Shown: piece after piece, positions 1-15,028 of the stretch
Layout of the letters: every line of letters begins with the position of its first letter
Numbering within the stretch: the first letter of the stretch is position 1
Source: Nymphaea colorata
Taxonomy: Eukaryota; Streptophyta; Magnoliopsida; Nymphaeales; Nymphaeaceae
Assembly: GCF_008831285.2 (NCBI RefSeq)
Contig: NC_045148.1
Span: forward strand, 13,044,802-13,108,801
Direction: 5' to 3'
DNA length: 64,000 nt
The notes under the pieces: generated by a model
Seen by the model: the letters and a program-made list of their open reading frames with translations, nothing else
What the model was told of the DNA's origin: nothing
The model's database searches: none
Translations under genes and position numbers: made by a program

Positions 1-1535
1 CTTCGCCGCAGACGAACTGTCAAGAAGAGGTAAGTGAGAATCATCTGGTTAGTTTTTTGTTGCTATTTCTATACAGTGTGAGATTTGGGATCAGATAGTT
101 CAGTCACACGGCACCACAGTCTGGGTTCAGCGCATTCGCACTGCAGTGGAGGATGACTCCACGCGCAAATACGGATATGAATGGAGGCCTCCTTATCTAT
201 ACTTCCGGGATCACATTTATATACCCATCGCACAGACTTGCCAGGTACCCTGATAGTACATTTCCATGACTCCAAAGACGCAGGTCACAAAGGGGTGGAA
301 GGGGCATGTCGCCGCCTATGGACTGCATTCTTTTGGCCAGGTATAAAACGACAAATTCGAGAGTATATTAAAGGGTGTGATATTTGCCAGCGTAACAAAT
401 ATGAAACACAGAGACCAGCTGGGTTATTGCAGCCGTAACTAATTCCCGAGCATATTTGGGAAGATATTTTGATGGACTTCATCGAAGGCCTACCTTGGTC
501 GTGCGGGAAATCAGTGGTGTTAATGGTGGTTGACCGGTTGTCCAAATATGCACATTTCATTGCTCTGAGTCACCCTTTCTCAGTCAAGACTGTTGCGCAT
601 GCCTTCCAAGAACACGTCAGGAAGCTACACCGCATGCCTCGGCCCATTATCAGTGATTGAGGTTCGGTGTTCCTTAGTGCATTTTGGAGAGTACTTCCAC
701 TTACAAGGCAGAAAACTAAAGATGAGTACGGCCTACCACCTGCAGATGGATGGACAAACAGAGGTAGTGAATCGCTGTGTAGAAACCTACCTCCGATGCT
801 TCGTAGGGCAGCTTCCAAAGGCGTGGGCAGCTTATTTATCATGGGCAGAACTGACATACAACACCGGCTGGCACACTTTCACAAATACAACCCCCCTTTG
901 AGGCTGTCTATGGGCGACCACCACCTGCGGTTCACTGTTACTTGCCGGGCACCGCACAAGACGACACAGTAGACACCCAGCTACGTTGCCGAGATGTCAT
1001 CCTGAAGGACTTAAAGGTACATTTTTCTGCAGCCCGAAATGGCATGGTCATACAATACAATCGCTGCCATAGAGAAGTGACGTTTCAAGAGGGCGCTTGG
1101 GTATTCGTGAAGAGGCCCCCCACAGCGTACCACGCACTTGAGAGGAGCTGGACAGCAAAAACTGCTCTCTCGTTATGTTGGGCCCTACAAAATCAACCAA
1201 AGGGTAGGTAAACTTGCTTACGAGCTCCTACATCCTGAGGGAAGCTCTATACATCTGGTATTCCACGTATCCAAACTAAGGCTCTGTACCAACAGTTCCA
1301 CCGCTGAAGATATCGAATCTGCTCCCATCTTAAAAGAAGCAATTGACCTTTCACCTTTTCGACACATCATCATGAGGAAGGTAAGGTGAATGCCAAGTGG
1401 CGTCACCAATGGCTTATCGAATGACTATCAAATGAAGATGCACCAGCAACGTGGGAAGATAGCGAGGGCATCACATCTCGTTTTCCATTATTCACACCTT
1501 AAGGACAAGGTGTTTTTCGAAATGGGAGTAATACG
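1..1535 (+). pseudogene. Ty3/gypsy chromovirus remnant (RNase H end, integrase, chromodomain)
   Basis: Decayed polyprotein 3' part of a plant Ty3/gypsy retrotransposon, cut by the window start. Seen in order: a short tail like the RNase H C-terminus (ADELSRR, about 10-30); an integrase zinc-binding region with an H..C..C pattern ending GCDICQRNK (about 280-430); the integrase core with MDFIEGLP and [11 protein letters not shown] (470-560), a stop where the core continues after IISD, then DGQTEVVNR and ELTYNT (750-880); a C-terminal part with QLLSRYVGPYKI (1140-1200); and a chromodomain-like end, KWRHQWLIE followed by a stop (1390-1435). Several frame changes and in-frame stops make it non-functional. 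The purine-rich stretch near 1518-1535 may be the old polypurine tract, with 3' LTR remains beyond. Confidence 0.9.
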
Positions 1536-2538
1536 CTAGGCTCTGTTAGTACTGTTTTAAGTTATGTTTGGGTTTATTAGGAACCGGTTATGTTCAGTCA
1601 GATGGGATTAGGACCTTAGTAGGGACCTGCTTTGCGTTATGCTGTAATCCTTTTTTGGGTGTGATTAGCCCTAATGCAAGTTAGTATGATGTAGATTTCT
1701 CTCCCTCTTGTTCCCTTCCTCTTCCCCTCCGCACCAATTGGCTGAGATCCTTGGAGGCTATCAGAAGGGAGTCCTACGAGCAGTTTCAGCAAACAGCAAT
1801 GATTTTTGAATCTCTAGTTGTGAGCAATGAGGAACGTTGGTAGGGTATATTCTCCCTCAACATTGATTGGAAGACACTCGGACCCCTTTGGTGCTGCTTT
1901 GTTCACCCGTTTTTTTTTAAGATAAACAGATACATGTATGTCAGATTCTTTCACCTCTTCTTTGATTGTAATCTCCACAGCATCAGGTAATGCTATCCTG
2001 GAGTGGGCCATCAAACTTGTTCATTGTCTTAGTGCTGTTAAATTCCTATAAATACTTAATTTTGTTTTACTGTTGTTAATGCATGTTATGAGGTTCTCAG
2101 TTTTTTATATGATTAGTCTTTGATCTTTTAGCTTAGTGAGCCATAATATGTGTTTCATTTTTAACACGAGGAAACCATACAGAGACTTAGTCACACTCCT
2201 GGCAGCGTAAAATCTCAATCTCGTGGTTCGTACTCCCCTATGCAAAGGGGAGTTGCTGACTGTGTTTCCTAACAGCCTAAGGCCAACCACTGCACCAATT
2301 AATGATTTTATCATTTGATCATCAACTTTTCTTTCTATTTTATTTTCTGTTAATGTTTAAATTTCCTGTTGATCATTTAGAGTTGTCTGGTCTCACTTGT
2401 CCCACATAGCCTGTAGGCGAGCCCTATTGCCTTGGTATCTAACACTTCAGTCTACATCGTTTGTTTCTATAGGTTTCTAAAAGGTTTCTTGATGTTCTTG
2501 TCTTTTTAAAGTCATGTTTTATTTCCTGAATTTTTCAG
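1536..2538. other. Non-genic stretch, possible LTR remains
   Basis: No supported gene. The first few hundred bases follow the chromovirus polypurine tract and may be its 3' LTR, but the partner LTR is outside the window, so the end cannot be placed. The rest is AT-rich and holds no recognisable motif. Confidence 0.4.
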
Positions 2539-2743
2539 GAGAGGGAGGTGAAGTTCTTCACAGAGACCGAGGAAAACAATGCAATGAAAGGGCCAAGAAC
2601 AGGAGTACCCTATTTCTTGTGATGAAGACTTGTTCTTTGCTGCTACGAGTTTACATTCTCCTGTACATCTTGCTGAACTGAGTGATTCATTGTGCTACGG
2701 AAGGCAGATTGATAAGAGCCTCAGACACTCGTCAGCTGCTTAA
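2539..2743 (+). pseudogene. Unidentified frameshifted gene remnant
   Basis: After a TTTTTCAG acceptor-like site the frame reads EREVKFFTETEENNAMKG. One extra base then shifts it, and the next frame reads QEQEYPISCDEDLFFAAT and continues to LCYGRQIDKSLRHSSAA before a TAA. Amino-acid composition on both sides of the shift looks like real protein, and a single-base indel joins them, so I read this as a broken exon. I do not recognise the family. Confidence 0.35.
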
Positions 2744-3321
2744 TGAAATCCTTAATTTACGAGTTAGAAGTGTGTTAACGTCTTCTTTCTGCCTCCAGCG
2801 GTTTTGGAAGTCTCCAATGTATATTTTGTGGTTCTATTTATCAAAATCCTGCTATTCCTTGTGGTTTATGTAGTAGCATGGTTTCCATATTAGAAGTTCA
2901 AACAAGGATTTGTAGTTACCATGGTTAACAGGTATTCAGCATTCCAATTCAGTTTACTTATTTTTTTTCAGGATATCCTTCTGTACGTTCTCGATCTGGT
3001 GCTGGAAATTCTTTTTTGCTAGTCCTATGAGCTTTACTTACTGGATTATGAGTGAGCTCATTTGACTAATGAGTGGATAAGGGGAGCTTGAGCGAATACA
3101 CCAAGTTGGCTCGTGTTGGGCTTGTTAACTTACTGGACCAGAGAGATGAGCTTGACGGAGTTGAACCAATTGAACCCTCTAGCTACTTGGTTCAATTCCC
3201 AGCCTTATAAGCATATATGGTGTGAGTCTGCTGTAGATTAGGGTTTGCACTTCTGATGGCCTCGTTGGAACTGGGTGACCTTATGTGAATTATAAAAGTG
3301 AGGGAGAGTCAATTTGTCCTT
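2744..3321. other. Non-genic AT-rich stretch
   Basis: No open frame or motif worth calling. It lies between the gene remnant and the MITE-like element. Confidence 0.5.
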
Positions 3322-3608
3322 ACGCCTGTTTGGTTGGAGGGAAAGGGAGGAAGGGAAAAGGAGGGAAAGGAAAGGAAAATAAAATTAAAGGGAAAGGAAG
3401 AGAAAGGGATGGGAAAGAAATGAAATGCTCAATTCTTCCATTTCCTTTCTTTTTCAATACCTTCAATTTTGGTGAGATTGGATTTACAACACTCTCCTTT
3501 CTTTTCTCTCTCATCGCAATCAAACAAACTTTTTCTCTTTTCCATTTTTTTAATTAGTCAACCAAACAAATGAGTGATTGTTCTTTCCCTCCAAACAAAT
3601 AGGGTGTT
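3322..3608. mobile_element. MITE-like element with imperfect terminal inverted repeats
   Basis: The left end reads CCTGTTTGGTTGGAGGGAAAGG, and the reverse complement of the right end reads CCTATTTGTTTGGAGGGAAAGA, an inverted repeat of about 22 bp. The interior is purine-rich on one side and pyrimidine-rich on the other and has no coding capacity. A related sequence lies near 24508-24736. The family is not assigned, and the exact borders and target duplication are uncertain. Confidence 0.55.
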
Positions 3609-4336
3609 TGTTACCCTAAGCCCCTTAGGGCGAGAGACAGAGAGGGAGAGAGCAGGCTCTTGGGTTCATGGTGATGCATGTATCAAGCTCAATAGCATGG
3701 CAGTTATCGGGCTTATTTTTGCTTTCTTTTATAACTCATGCACCTGATGAATGGGTGTGAGGTTTGCTCTTTTTGTATTGATACAGATGGTTGGAGATGT
3801 TCTCGGGACACTGTTGATATATCTATCAAACTTTTTTATGCTTCTCCCCTCCCTCCGCCTAAGCCCACGTCATGCCCTTTTATCAAATAAAAGGTGGACC
3901 TGCCTTCCTGGGGGCTTAGAAATGGTCATAAAGGGAAGCAAGCAGTGCCACTGGAAATAATTGCTGCTTCTTCTATAGCAAGTGCCACGGAGGAATCACT
4001 GCTTAAAGTCATGGAGTGGTTTCTTCAGCCCTTTACTATGTAATGATGTTTTGTATGACCACTTCCTGTCGAGCTGTGAAAAAAGAACAAATAAACGTTC
4101 CTTTCAACTTGCATCAACATCAATACTTTCCTTGAAAAAGAAAGTTCTGTCCAGAATGGATGTTTTGGTTCCTGGGGCCATTTACGAGATCCTAATCTTC
4201 TTTCGATTGCAGTATTTCCACTATAATTGGCAAGTCTCGAACTTTGGGGAATGGGTCTTCCTTCGCGAGCTTCCTACACATTTGAAATGATTGATAATCT
4301 CAATAACCTTTCTCTCTTTTTTTTTTTTGGTTTCAG

Positions 4337-4400
4337 TGATGAATACGTGGCCAAGGATGATGCTTTCTGGCTCATCACAAAACTTCTTCGTCAAATGTGA
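4337..4400 (+). pseudogene. Possible terminal exon of an unidentified gene
   Basis: A polypyrimidine tract and TTTCAG are followed by an open frame SDEYVAKDDAFWLITKLLRQM and a TGA. It looks like a last coding exon preceded by a good 3' splice site. No convincing upstream exon with a matching frame was found apart from the broken remnant at 2539-2743, which may belong to the same former gene. Confidence 0.3.
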
Positions 4401-6750
<2,350 letters not shown>

Positions 6751-6854
6751 TTTAAAAAATCTGATTTTCCTTAATAGATTTCAAGGGGTCAAAAAAATTA
6801 TATATACCCTCATACCCTAATATTGACATTTTATGCATTTTTAAGTATCAGATT

Positions 6855-7310
6855 TGTAACACCTCAGAAATTTAGTCTCGTATCGAAGATTGTGAGGGAT
6901 CTTCAAGGACTTATAAAGGAAGGCTTTAATAAGATGATTGTCATGGTTTCTAGTCTTTTTAGGATTGGAACCGAAAACTGTTAGGGGCGGGTTGGGATCC
7001 GTCAAACCAGGGGCCCGAGCCTAGGAGTGGGTCCGGTTGTTATAGTGGTATCAGAGCAGGTTCAACACTCGGACCTGGGGTCCCACACGCGCGGACGCGT
7101 GTGCCTTAAGGGGGGTGAATTGTAACACTCCAGAAATTTAGTTTCGTATCGAGGATTGTGAGGGATCTTCAAGGACTTATAAAAGGAGGGTTTAATGAGA
7201 TGATTGTCCTGGTTCTTAACCTTTTTAGGATTGGAACCGAAAACTGCTAGGAGCAGGTTGGGATCCATCAAACCAGGTGCCCGACCCTCGGAATGGGTCG
7301 AGTTGTTATA
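6855..7310 (+). mobile_element. Complete TRIM (terminal-repeat retrotransposon in miniature)
   Basis: Two direct LTRs of exactly 190 bp each (6855-7044 and 7121-7310) start TGTAACAC and end TTGTTATA. They flank only 76 bp. The internal part begins with the initiator-Met tRNA primer-binding site TGGTATCAGAGC (7046-7057) and ends with a polypurine tract TAAGGGGGGTG (about 7107-7117). A 5-bp target duplication AGATT flanks the element (6850-6854 and 7311-7315). There is no coding capacity, so retrotransposition would need proteins supplied in trans. LTR divergence is modest by eye. Three relatives lie at 16365, 19363 and 49833. Confidence 0.93.
7046..7057 (+). promoter_or_regulatory. TRIM primer-binding site (tRNA-iMet)
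   Basis: TGGTATCAGAGC is the standard plant complement of the 3' end of initiator methionine tRNA. It sits two bases after the 5' LTR. Confidence 0.93.
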
Positions 7311-7315
7311 AGATT

Positions 7316-9375
7316 TGCATAAATACATCCTTTTGGGCTCAATGGATATAGCTTCCTTTTTTTATCCCTATTGACAATCAATAAAAAAAGAAGAGAATTA
7401 CCCACTTGGTAAATTTCGGATATTACAAGGCTGTTCAAGGAAGATTTTACCGACTAAGGTGCAGACACAGGGGAATGTGTGCTCCTTACATGGAGTGGAG
7501 AATTGCTTAACCAAGGTAGCAGCGATATCACTGTCATTACTAACAATAGAGGGTAGAAGAGAAGGTTAAAAGGAATCGTGGAGGGAAGAAGGTCATGGCC
7601 TGAGAGATGCACGGGACTGAATAAATTGATTCATTGCGTGAACATCTCTGACAAGGGCACTCCTGCTTCGGGCGGTCAAAGTCATCTTCTGCAATACAGG
7701 CATCCTGATAGGATTGGTGAATTTGGTTGACAAGTGTTGAACAAGTTTTTCTTGTGTCTTTTTGTGCCACATATTAGGGCTTCTTTGTTTGCTTTCCGGT
7801 TTTTGACGGGAGAAGCTGCAAATAGTTGCTGGTCCTGGATTTTGTGTTGATGCTGAGCATCCTTCATTTTTTGTTCTGTATATATTCTATTGTTTGGTAA
7901 CGACTCTTGTCATTGGAAGCTACTTGGATCCTGATCAGGGTATCGATAATCTTCTCGACGACCAATCTCGACCAAATCTTAAGCCTAGATACTTGAAGTG
8001 ATGCATTCCCCGACCTTCTCGGACATTGCTGGAGGGTAATGCCGGCGAGGCTGCAAGGTGCATTTGCTGCCTCCCAGAGGCAGAGTCGTGAGAGTCGTGA
8101 ATCGTGTGATGGGCAGGGTCTGGATTCTGCTCTCGAGAGATAAGGCGGACGAGTGAGAACGGAGAAGGGGCGAAAAGATTTAAATGCGTGGACTGAAGCG
8201 AGAGCATGCGAGGCACACCGCGAACGTGTTGGGGGTTCGCCCATCTCTCTCCCCTCTTCCTCCAGCCATAAGTCGGTCACAACCCCACCATCACCCACCC
8301 TCTCACCTCCCACGCCGTGACACGAGGAAATACCCTTTACCAGTCGTCTGGTGGAGAACGTTTTCCGGAGAAGTCACCGCACCTAATTTCAACAACAATA
8401 CCTACGTGCTGAAACAAGGTCCGCTGTTCCTTTTTCTTTCCCTCTTTAAATATATTGCCACTGTTTTCTTGTCAACCGCTGAACGCAAGCCTCGCGTTGA
8501 AGTTTCCAAAGATTATTTATTGAACTGTGGTTTTTAGAAGAAAGAATATTTCTAAAATATGTTTCCTGACACACACGTATCGAGTTTAAATATACTTCTT
8601 CATTTTTTCCGCTTCATGCTTCAAGAGAAATTATCAGGACACTTGCATTGTAAGGAAGCAGATAAATGAAAGTGAGACCATGCGGAACGTAATTGGTTAA
8701 ACCATCAAGGATATAAACGTCCTTGTAACTTACTAGCCACAGCTGAATTATTTGGATAAATAATGGACAGAAGTTCGTACGGTTCCGCTGGCAAGCCCCC
8801 CACCTTTATTGCCTAAGAATGAACAAAATTACAAAATTTACAAAAGCGGCCAAAGGCTACCCTATCACAACCACACGTTAGATTATATTCCAAAACGTTT
8901 CAGAGGCCTTGGTAAAGGCCCAAGGTTTTGAAAATAAGGCTTTTTAGAAGGTCACGGTAAAGATCACGAAACACTATAACAAGTATTACTAGTTGCTGTG
9001 GTCAAAGGACAGCTTTAAAAGAAAAGTTAGGCGCTTTGAAGGGGTAAAACTGGTGGCCGTTAGATTTGATGCCGTCGCGGCGGAGCACCGACAACCGGCA
9101 AAATCATCAATGGACTGAGATGGTGGCCGTTCATCGGTCATCGCCACGACGAAAGAGTGGTGGGATGTGGGACCATTGTGCCACAGAGATTTGGCAGCTC
9201 ACGGGAGCGGCTCCGGACGTGACACCCGCTTCTTTTCCTCTCGACTCTCGGTCCTCCTTCGTACTATGACGTCAGTGCGCTCCTTCCCTCTTTTTTCTCT
9301 CTCCTTCAGGAATCGTGAGTCGTGACGATCTGCTGGCGATCTCACAAGCTTTCTTACGGCTGTCTGCTTGGAACA

Positions 9376-9418
<43 letters not shown>

Positions 9419-9561
9419 GGAGGCGGAAGCAAATGTTTGGTTCGTCATTCAACCGATTGTGCATAACTCCACCTAGGCAGTACCTTGTTTTACGTGAGTT
9501 TTCGATGACAGATTAGGGAAGCCTGAAGGCAAGGGAGTGACTGTGAAGAAGGCAAAGAGGA
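7316..9561. other. Region upstream of the SRF gene (promoter and 5' UTR)
   Basis: No gene is supported. A GC-rich patch at about 7930-8330 gives moderately long frames on both strands, but composition suggests a chance result or an old repeat. The last few hundred bases, including a GA tract, lie directly before the SRF start codon and most likely contain its promoter and leader. The transcription start cannot be placed. Confidence 0.5.
9380..9414 (+). repeat. (GA)n tract upstream of the SRF start
   Basis: About 17 GA units lie some 150 bp before the ATG. GA/CT tracts near plant start sites can bind BBR/BPC proteins. That role is inference here. Confidence 0.85.
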
Positions 9562-12500
9562 ATGTGGAAGTTTCTTGCTCTATTCTCATACACACTGCTG
9601 TGCAATCTGGCCTCCGTTCGCAGTGATACAGATCAGTCGGATGGTGAGAGCTTTTAATTTTCTTCCCACTACATCGTCACAAAAGCATCTCTATCTCTCT
9701 CTCCACGTGCATCCTTGCTTGTGTAGCCTTTTGAAGTTAGTTATTTTTTCCTCTCAAGGATTAAGATTGAAGTGGCAAGGATGTCGACATAGTTCGCATT
9801 CCTTGATTCGTATAAGTTGCTTCATTTAGAGATGGAAAACACGGTCTCTGAATTGAAAATTGTATCATAAGGGCAAAAACAAGATAAGAAGTTCATTGCG
9901 GATTAGCTCGACATGATTGTCTGGAACGGCGACTGATCGAACTATGGCAATAGCACCATATTGGTACAACTAGCATTGTTTTTTTGGGAAAAAGAGAAGG
10001 ATATCCTCTCTGCCTCAAACTGGACTCTTATGATTTTTGGGAACTTCGGTTTGATTAAATTAGAACAAACCCTCGGTCTTGCTCCTACTCACTGTTGGAT
10101 GATTCCGCTCAATGACTCGTTCGGATCAAAAGGAACTATAATAATTCATTGACTAATTTTTGTGTTCATTTTGTTTCATGCAGTGTCTGCTCTCAACACG
10201 TGGTATAATATTCTTGGTTCTCCCTCTCAGCTAACTGGATGGAGTCTAAGCGAAGGCGACCCTTGTGGTCAATCTTGGACGGGCGTTACCTGCTCTGGAT
10301 CTGCGGTTACAGAAATGTAAAAAAATTTCTTGTTTAATGTTCTTCAATTTCCGCAATTCTCCTAAAATAAATTACCATAAAAAAAAAAAGGAAAAAGAAA
10401 GAAAGAAAGAAAGATCTAGACGACCTTGAGCTGTAATGTTTTAGTATTCATGTGTTTTAAATTTTAACGTGTACTATGACATGTCTGATGCAAGGCACCA
10501 GTTACATATGTGTGTTCTGTTTATTTGGGCTTGAGCAGCAAGCTATCTGGTCTTGGACTAAGTGGATCGTTGGGCTACAGCCTCGATGGTTTAAAGTCTG
10601 TCATTAACTTGTGAGCCTCTAACTTTCCGTTCCTTGGTTTCCTCTTTTCTTCCTTTCCTTTTTCCCCGAAGTCTAGATCTGACCATAAATTATCATACAG
10701 GGACTTGAACAACAATAACCTCACTGGCCAAATACCTTATCAACTTCCTCCAAATTGTCAGCAAATGTAAGCTGAATATATTTTTTTTTACCTCCTATAA
10801 CCAGTCTTGGTACATTGCTTATCCGATAATTCTGCAGCAATCTTGCTGGAAACAGCCTTACTGGAGATTTCCAATACTCAATTTCACTAATGACCAATCT
10901 TACATACATGTAAGTGTCATCATTGTTGTTCCCTTTTTCCTTTATTTTGGTCTGGGGTCTGTCTTCGTTTGCAATCACAGTAAGATTTATGGAGTTTCAG
11001 TATGATTGCAGAAATCTTAGCCATAATCAACTTCAAAATATGGGCGACTTTTTCGGAAAGCTTACGAAACTCACTGAATTGTAAGTTGATTCTTCTCTTG
11101 TTCTCATGCAAGAAGCAAGTGAGTTGCTCAATTGATTCGACTTTTGTCATGGTGTTTTGTTATTGAATGCCTATGGAGACTCAGCCTCTGTTCAGTACAT
11201 CTTTCTTTTACTATTTTTGATTGCTCGGTTGTGATGGTTTCCCTCAGTATAAGCTTTGGGAAGCTGATGAAACTCTAGTGCGGATATTGACCTTTTTCTT
11301 ATGAACATAATGACTTGTTTAAAGTGGTGTTTTTCTGTTACTGTAACTAGAGTCAGATTTTGATAATTTGGTCCTAATCTTTTCTCTTAAAAGATCTGCA
11401 TTTTATGGAGTCATAAACCTGTTTGGGCAGTATTTGAATTAGTTCATCAAGTAAAGAACTGATTTCGTACAATGTTGCATTGGTTCATAAGGTACGAAGC
11501 CAATTTGTGACCAATTCATGAATATTCAAGATTGGCTTCATACCAATTTTTTTTTTTAATCCAGTTCATATTTAGAAAACTTGTTTGTGTTGTTTTGTTG
11601 TTTTCTAACTGGTTAATTGTAGAGAATTAGAATTGGTCATTCATTCAGTGCCAGTGTTATGCATGGTTTTTATGTATAATGCTTGCGGATGGTTTTCTTT
11701 TCTTTACATGAATAAAGTATGGTCATGCATGCAAGTTTACTATATTCAACATATTTTGTCATTCCATGCATATTTATTTCTTGACGTTGATCATACAAGT
11801 AGTGAAAGATACGATCGAGATGTGGTAATACCACCAAAGTGGCTGCCTTGTGTTAATCATTTCTTTTATTACTGTGAAGGCAGGTCAATGTCAAGGTTGT
11901 ATGCTTTTATATATGTATTATTGCATGCAATTATTTGTTCTTTATCATGAGATAGTTGATACTGCATTGTAAAATGTTATGATAATACATATACTTTGAT
12001 TGCTTGATTATCAAGTATGCATAAGGACAATATTGACATTGAGAGCAGTAAAAGTCTTAGATAAGTACGCATTTGTGAGAAGCATTATTCATGTGGATTC
12101 AGGCCATGGGTAGGCCTCACCCACATGTCACACTAAGTTTCGGGGTTACATGTATAGGGAATTCATTAAGAATATCTAAGTTTGCTTCATAATATCTGTT
12201 AAATCAACTTCAGTTCCCCACTCATCTTTCTTCTCTCCTTTTGCAGTAGTTGACGCAATTACTCCCACTTCTGCTAATCTTTTTGTTTTTTGCCACCGAC
12301 CACCGCAAGAAATTTCACAACCACTATTTTAAAGTAATTCCTTATAATATACACTATTTGAGTCATTATTGAACAAAAAAAAAGGATATTGGTTTCAATA
12401 ATGTCAGAGAATTTTATTTCCCCAAGGTCTAAAATTAAGTGGCATTTTTTGGGAAAGTTTTGGTGAATTTTAAATGATTGGGAAGGACAAAAGCAAAAGT

Positions 12501-14984
12501 TCAACAGTTTGAGAAAACAAAAAGTGGCTGTTTCTTACTTGAAAGTGTTGCTGCTTTATCATTTTGCTGCGTCTATTTTTTTGATGCATCAACATATCAA
12601 CTGATAGAATAATGTGTTCTACTTGCTATAATTCTTGAAAGTCTTGCTGCTTTATCATGTGCAAAAATTATTCTGGTGCCATTCTCCCTTTTTCATTTTT
12701 TTTAATAGTCCTTGTAATGTACCAGCAATTACATTCTGTTTGTGTTTCAGGGACTTGTCTTTCAATAATTTGTCTGGAAATCTCCCATCTACATTCAGCT
12801 CCCTTTCAAGCCTTACTACACTGTGAGCAATTCATCACCAGAAAGTCCAATGTTTTTTTTTTTTTTTTTGGTGGAGCGAGGTTGATATAACATCATTCTC
12901 CTTATTTCACAGATATCTGCAAAACAATCAGTTTACAGGTTCCCTTGATGCCCTTACCTATCTTCCCCTACTAAACCTGTAAGTTGGTGATTGTTTAGAA
13001 CAAACTTTTCCTAGGGAAAGCTAGGAGGTTATGTAATATCAGATGTCTGATTTTGGTTTCAGCAATGTTGCAAATAACCATTTCAGCGGTGCAATACCTC
13101 CACAGTTATTAACTATTAAAAACTTCCAGTAAGTATTACTATAGTCATCAATAAGCTGTTCCATTTATCCAGTCCAAAAGTAGTTGGAATGGAACTTCAA
13201 GCTGATCTCCAGCTATCCTGTTCTTTTCTTTTTCTTATAAGAGTTAACTATCAAAAGACAGTGAAGCTGTTGTGAATTTTTGCAGAAGAGATGGTAATTC
13301 TTGGGGCATATCATCACCACCTGGCACCGATGGTGGTAACGGTGGCCCAACAAGTGGGGATGCAAGGGGAAAGAAATCAGGATTAAGTGGCGGGGGTGTA
13401 GCTGGAATCGTTATAGCCTTTTTAGTTTTCGGAACAGTAGTAGCATGCTTTATATTAAGGAGGAGGAGATCTAAAAGCACCTTTGATGAAGAAAAGCTTA
13501 ATGAGGACCATCCCTTTAGCCTTCTTGGATCAAACGAAATTAGAGGCAACCAAATACATGCCTCTGCATTAGGTTTGAATTGGGGAATTTTCATTTTTTA
13601 TGCTATATTTCAGCTGATGTCATTGGTTCCATGTTGTTATTTGTATGTTTCGTTTTCATCTTGATGTACTTTACAAGTTCTCTACTTCTCTTCATGTAAA
13701 TGATAGGCTGGTAACAGCATCCTCCATGAAAAGCTAGGTGCATTTGGTTGCATATTCTGTAATAGAAGTTTTAGGCCACTACTGATCCTACTGCAAGATG
13801 AGTAGGAGTACCAGAGGATGGTTTTGGGAATAGGGGTTTATGATGCATGTATGGTAATTTAAAAGCCCAGAATCATCTTTATGTTTGTGTTCTTTGTTAA
13901 GTCAGTAACTGTCCTAGGCCTCCTTGTATTTTTTCCTCTGTCCGTCTATTTCTTGCATGACGTTTGTTTCTCTATTTCAATTCATGTACGAGGTGCTGGA
14001 TTCGATTATCTGTTCAACTTGCTGGAGCTTGGTGGGAATAGCACCCTGATATTGAGATTTATGATGATTTGTTGTCAGAAGTTCAGTGCTCATGAATGTC
14101 GACATGAAACTTGAGGAATGCAAAATCTCTTCTGCTTGCAGTAGATCATACTCTTATTATACTAATTTTTTTAGTATTTATTTCTTAAAAATATAAATAA
14201 ATTCAATTTAATGTGCTTTATTTGCTGTGTAATATATAATTTGTGGCTAGGTAAATTTACTTGTATTCTCAGTACAAAGTTTGGTTGATTTTTGAAATGA
14301 ATCCCCATGTCATTTAGAAGACTCTTCAATTCCAATGAAATTGTGTTTGGATGAAGACTCTTGTGCTTGTCCTTCCTAATATTTTCATTGCTTGGAGATA
14401 ACAGAACTTGTGTTTGTCTTGTAGAAATGAAATCCACAGAATCTTCTGCTTCAACAACACCAATGAAATTGGAGCCATCACGATCAGAAGTTCTTAAACC
14501 GCCACCTATTAACCACTATAAATCATTTGAGAATGATTACCTTCCAAAAAGAAATGTTACTGTCAAGAGAATTGATATGACTTCAGTAAATGCATCAGTA
14601 CACTCTATTGCGGACCTGCAGATGGCAACTGGCAGCTTTAGTATGGACAATCTTATTGGTGAGGGGTCATTTGGATGTGTTTATAAGGCCCAATTTGCAG
14701 ACGGAAAGGTATCCTTTCCCTTAGCATTATTCTGATTATTTTAATTATCATGCTTCTAGGAGTCTATTTCCTTGATGATTTCATGGTACCTAAGTCATAT
14801 GAGAACAGGAAAATTGTCCCTGTACCCATGTCAGTATGCCGATTCGGCGATGCTGGTAAGGGGACACATCACTGGTATGACTTTATTTTATTTGTTTCTG
14901 TTAAAAATGAAAATGAAAAAACTTCGGGCGAGGGTTTCCAACTTTCCATAGGGGGAGGAAGAGAGGGAGAGGGAGGGGAGGGGG

Positions 14985-15028
<44 letters not shown>

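Noticed and set aside
30-76. GTAAGT..TACAG segment between the RNase H-like tail and integrase of the chromovirus
   Set aside because: Looks like an intron but is only 47 bases, shorter than plant introns normally are, and the element is decayed, so it is probably chance.
7046-7057. TGGTATCAGAGC and its other copies considered as tRNA gene parts
   Set aside because: They are retroelement primer-binding sites. No tRNA cloverleaf was found around them.
7864-8313. 149-codon minus-strand frame and overlapping plus-strand frames
   Set aside because: GC-rich local composition, no recognisable domain, no splice-consistent continuation. It could be a leader or an old repeat, but a gene is not supported.
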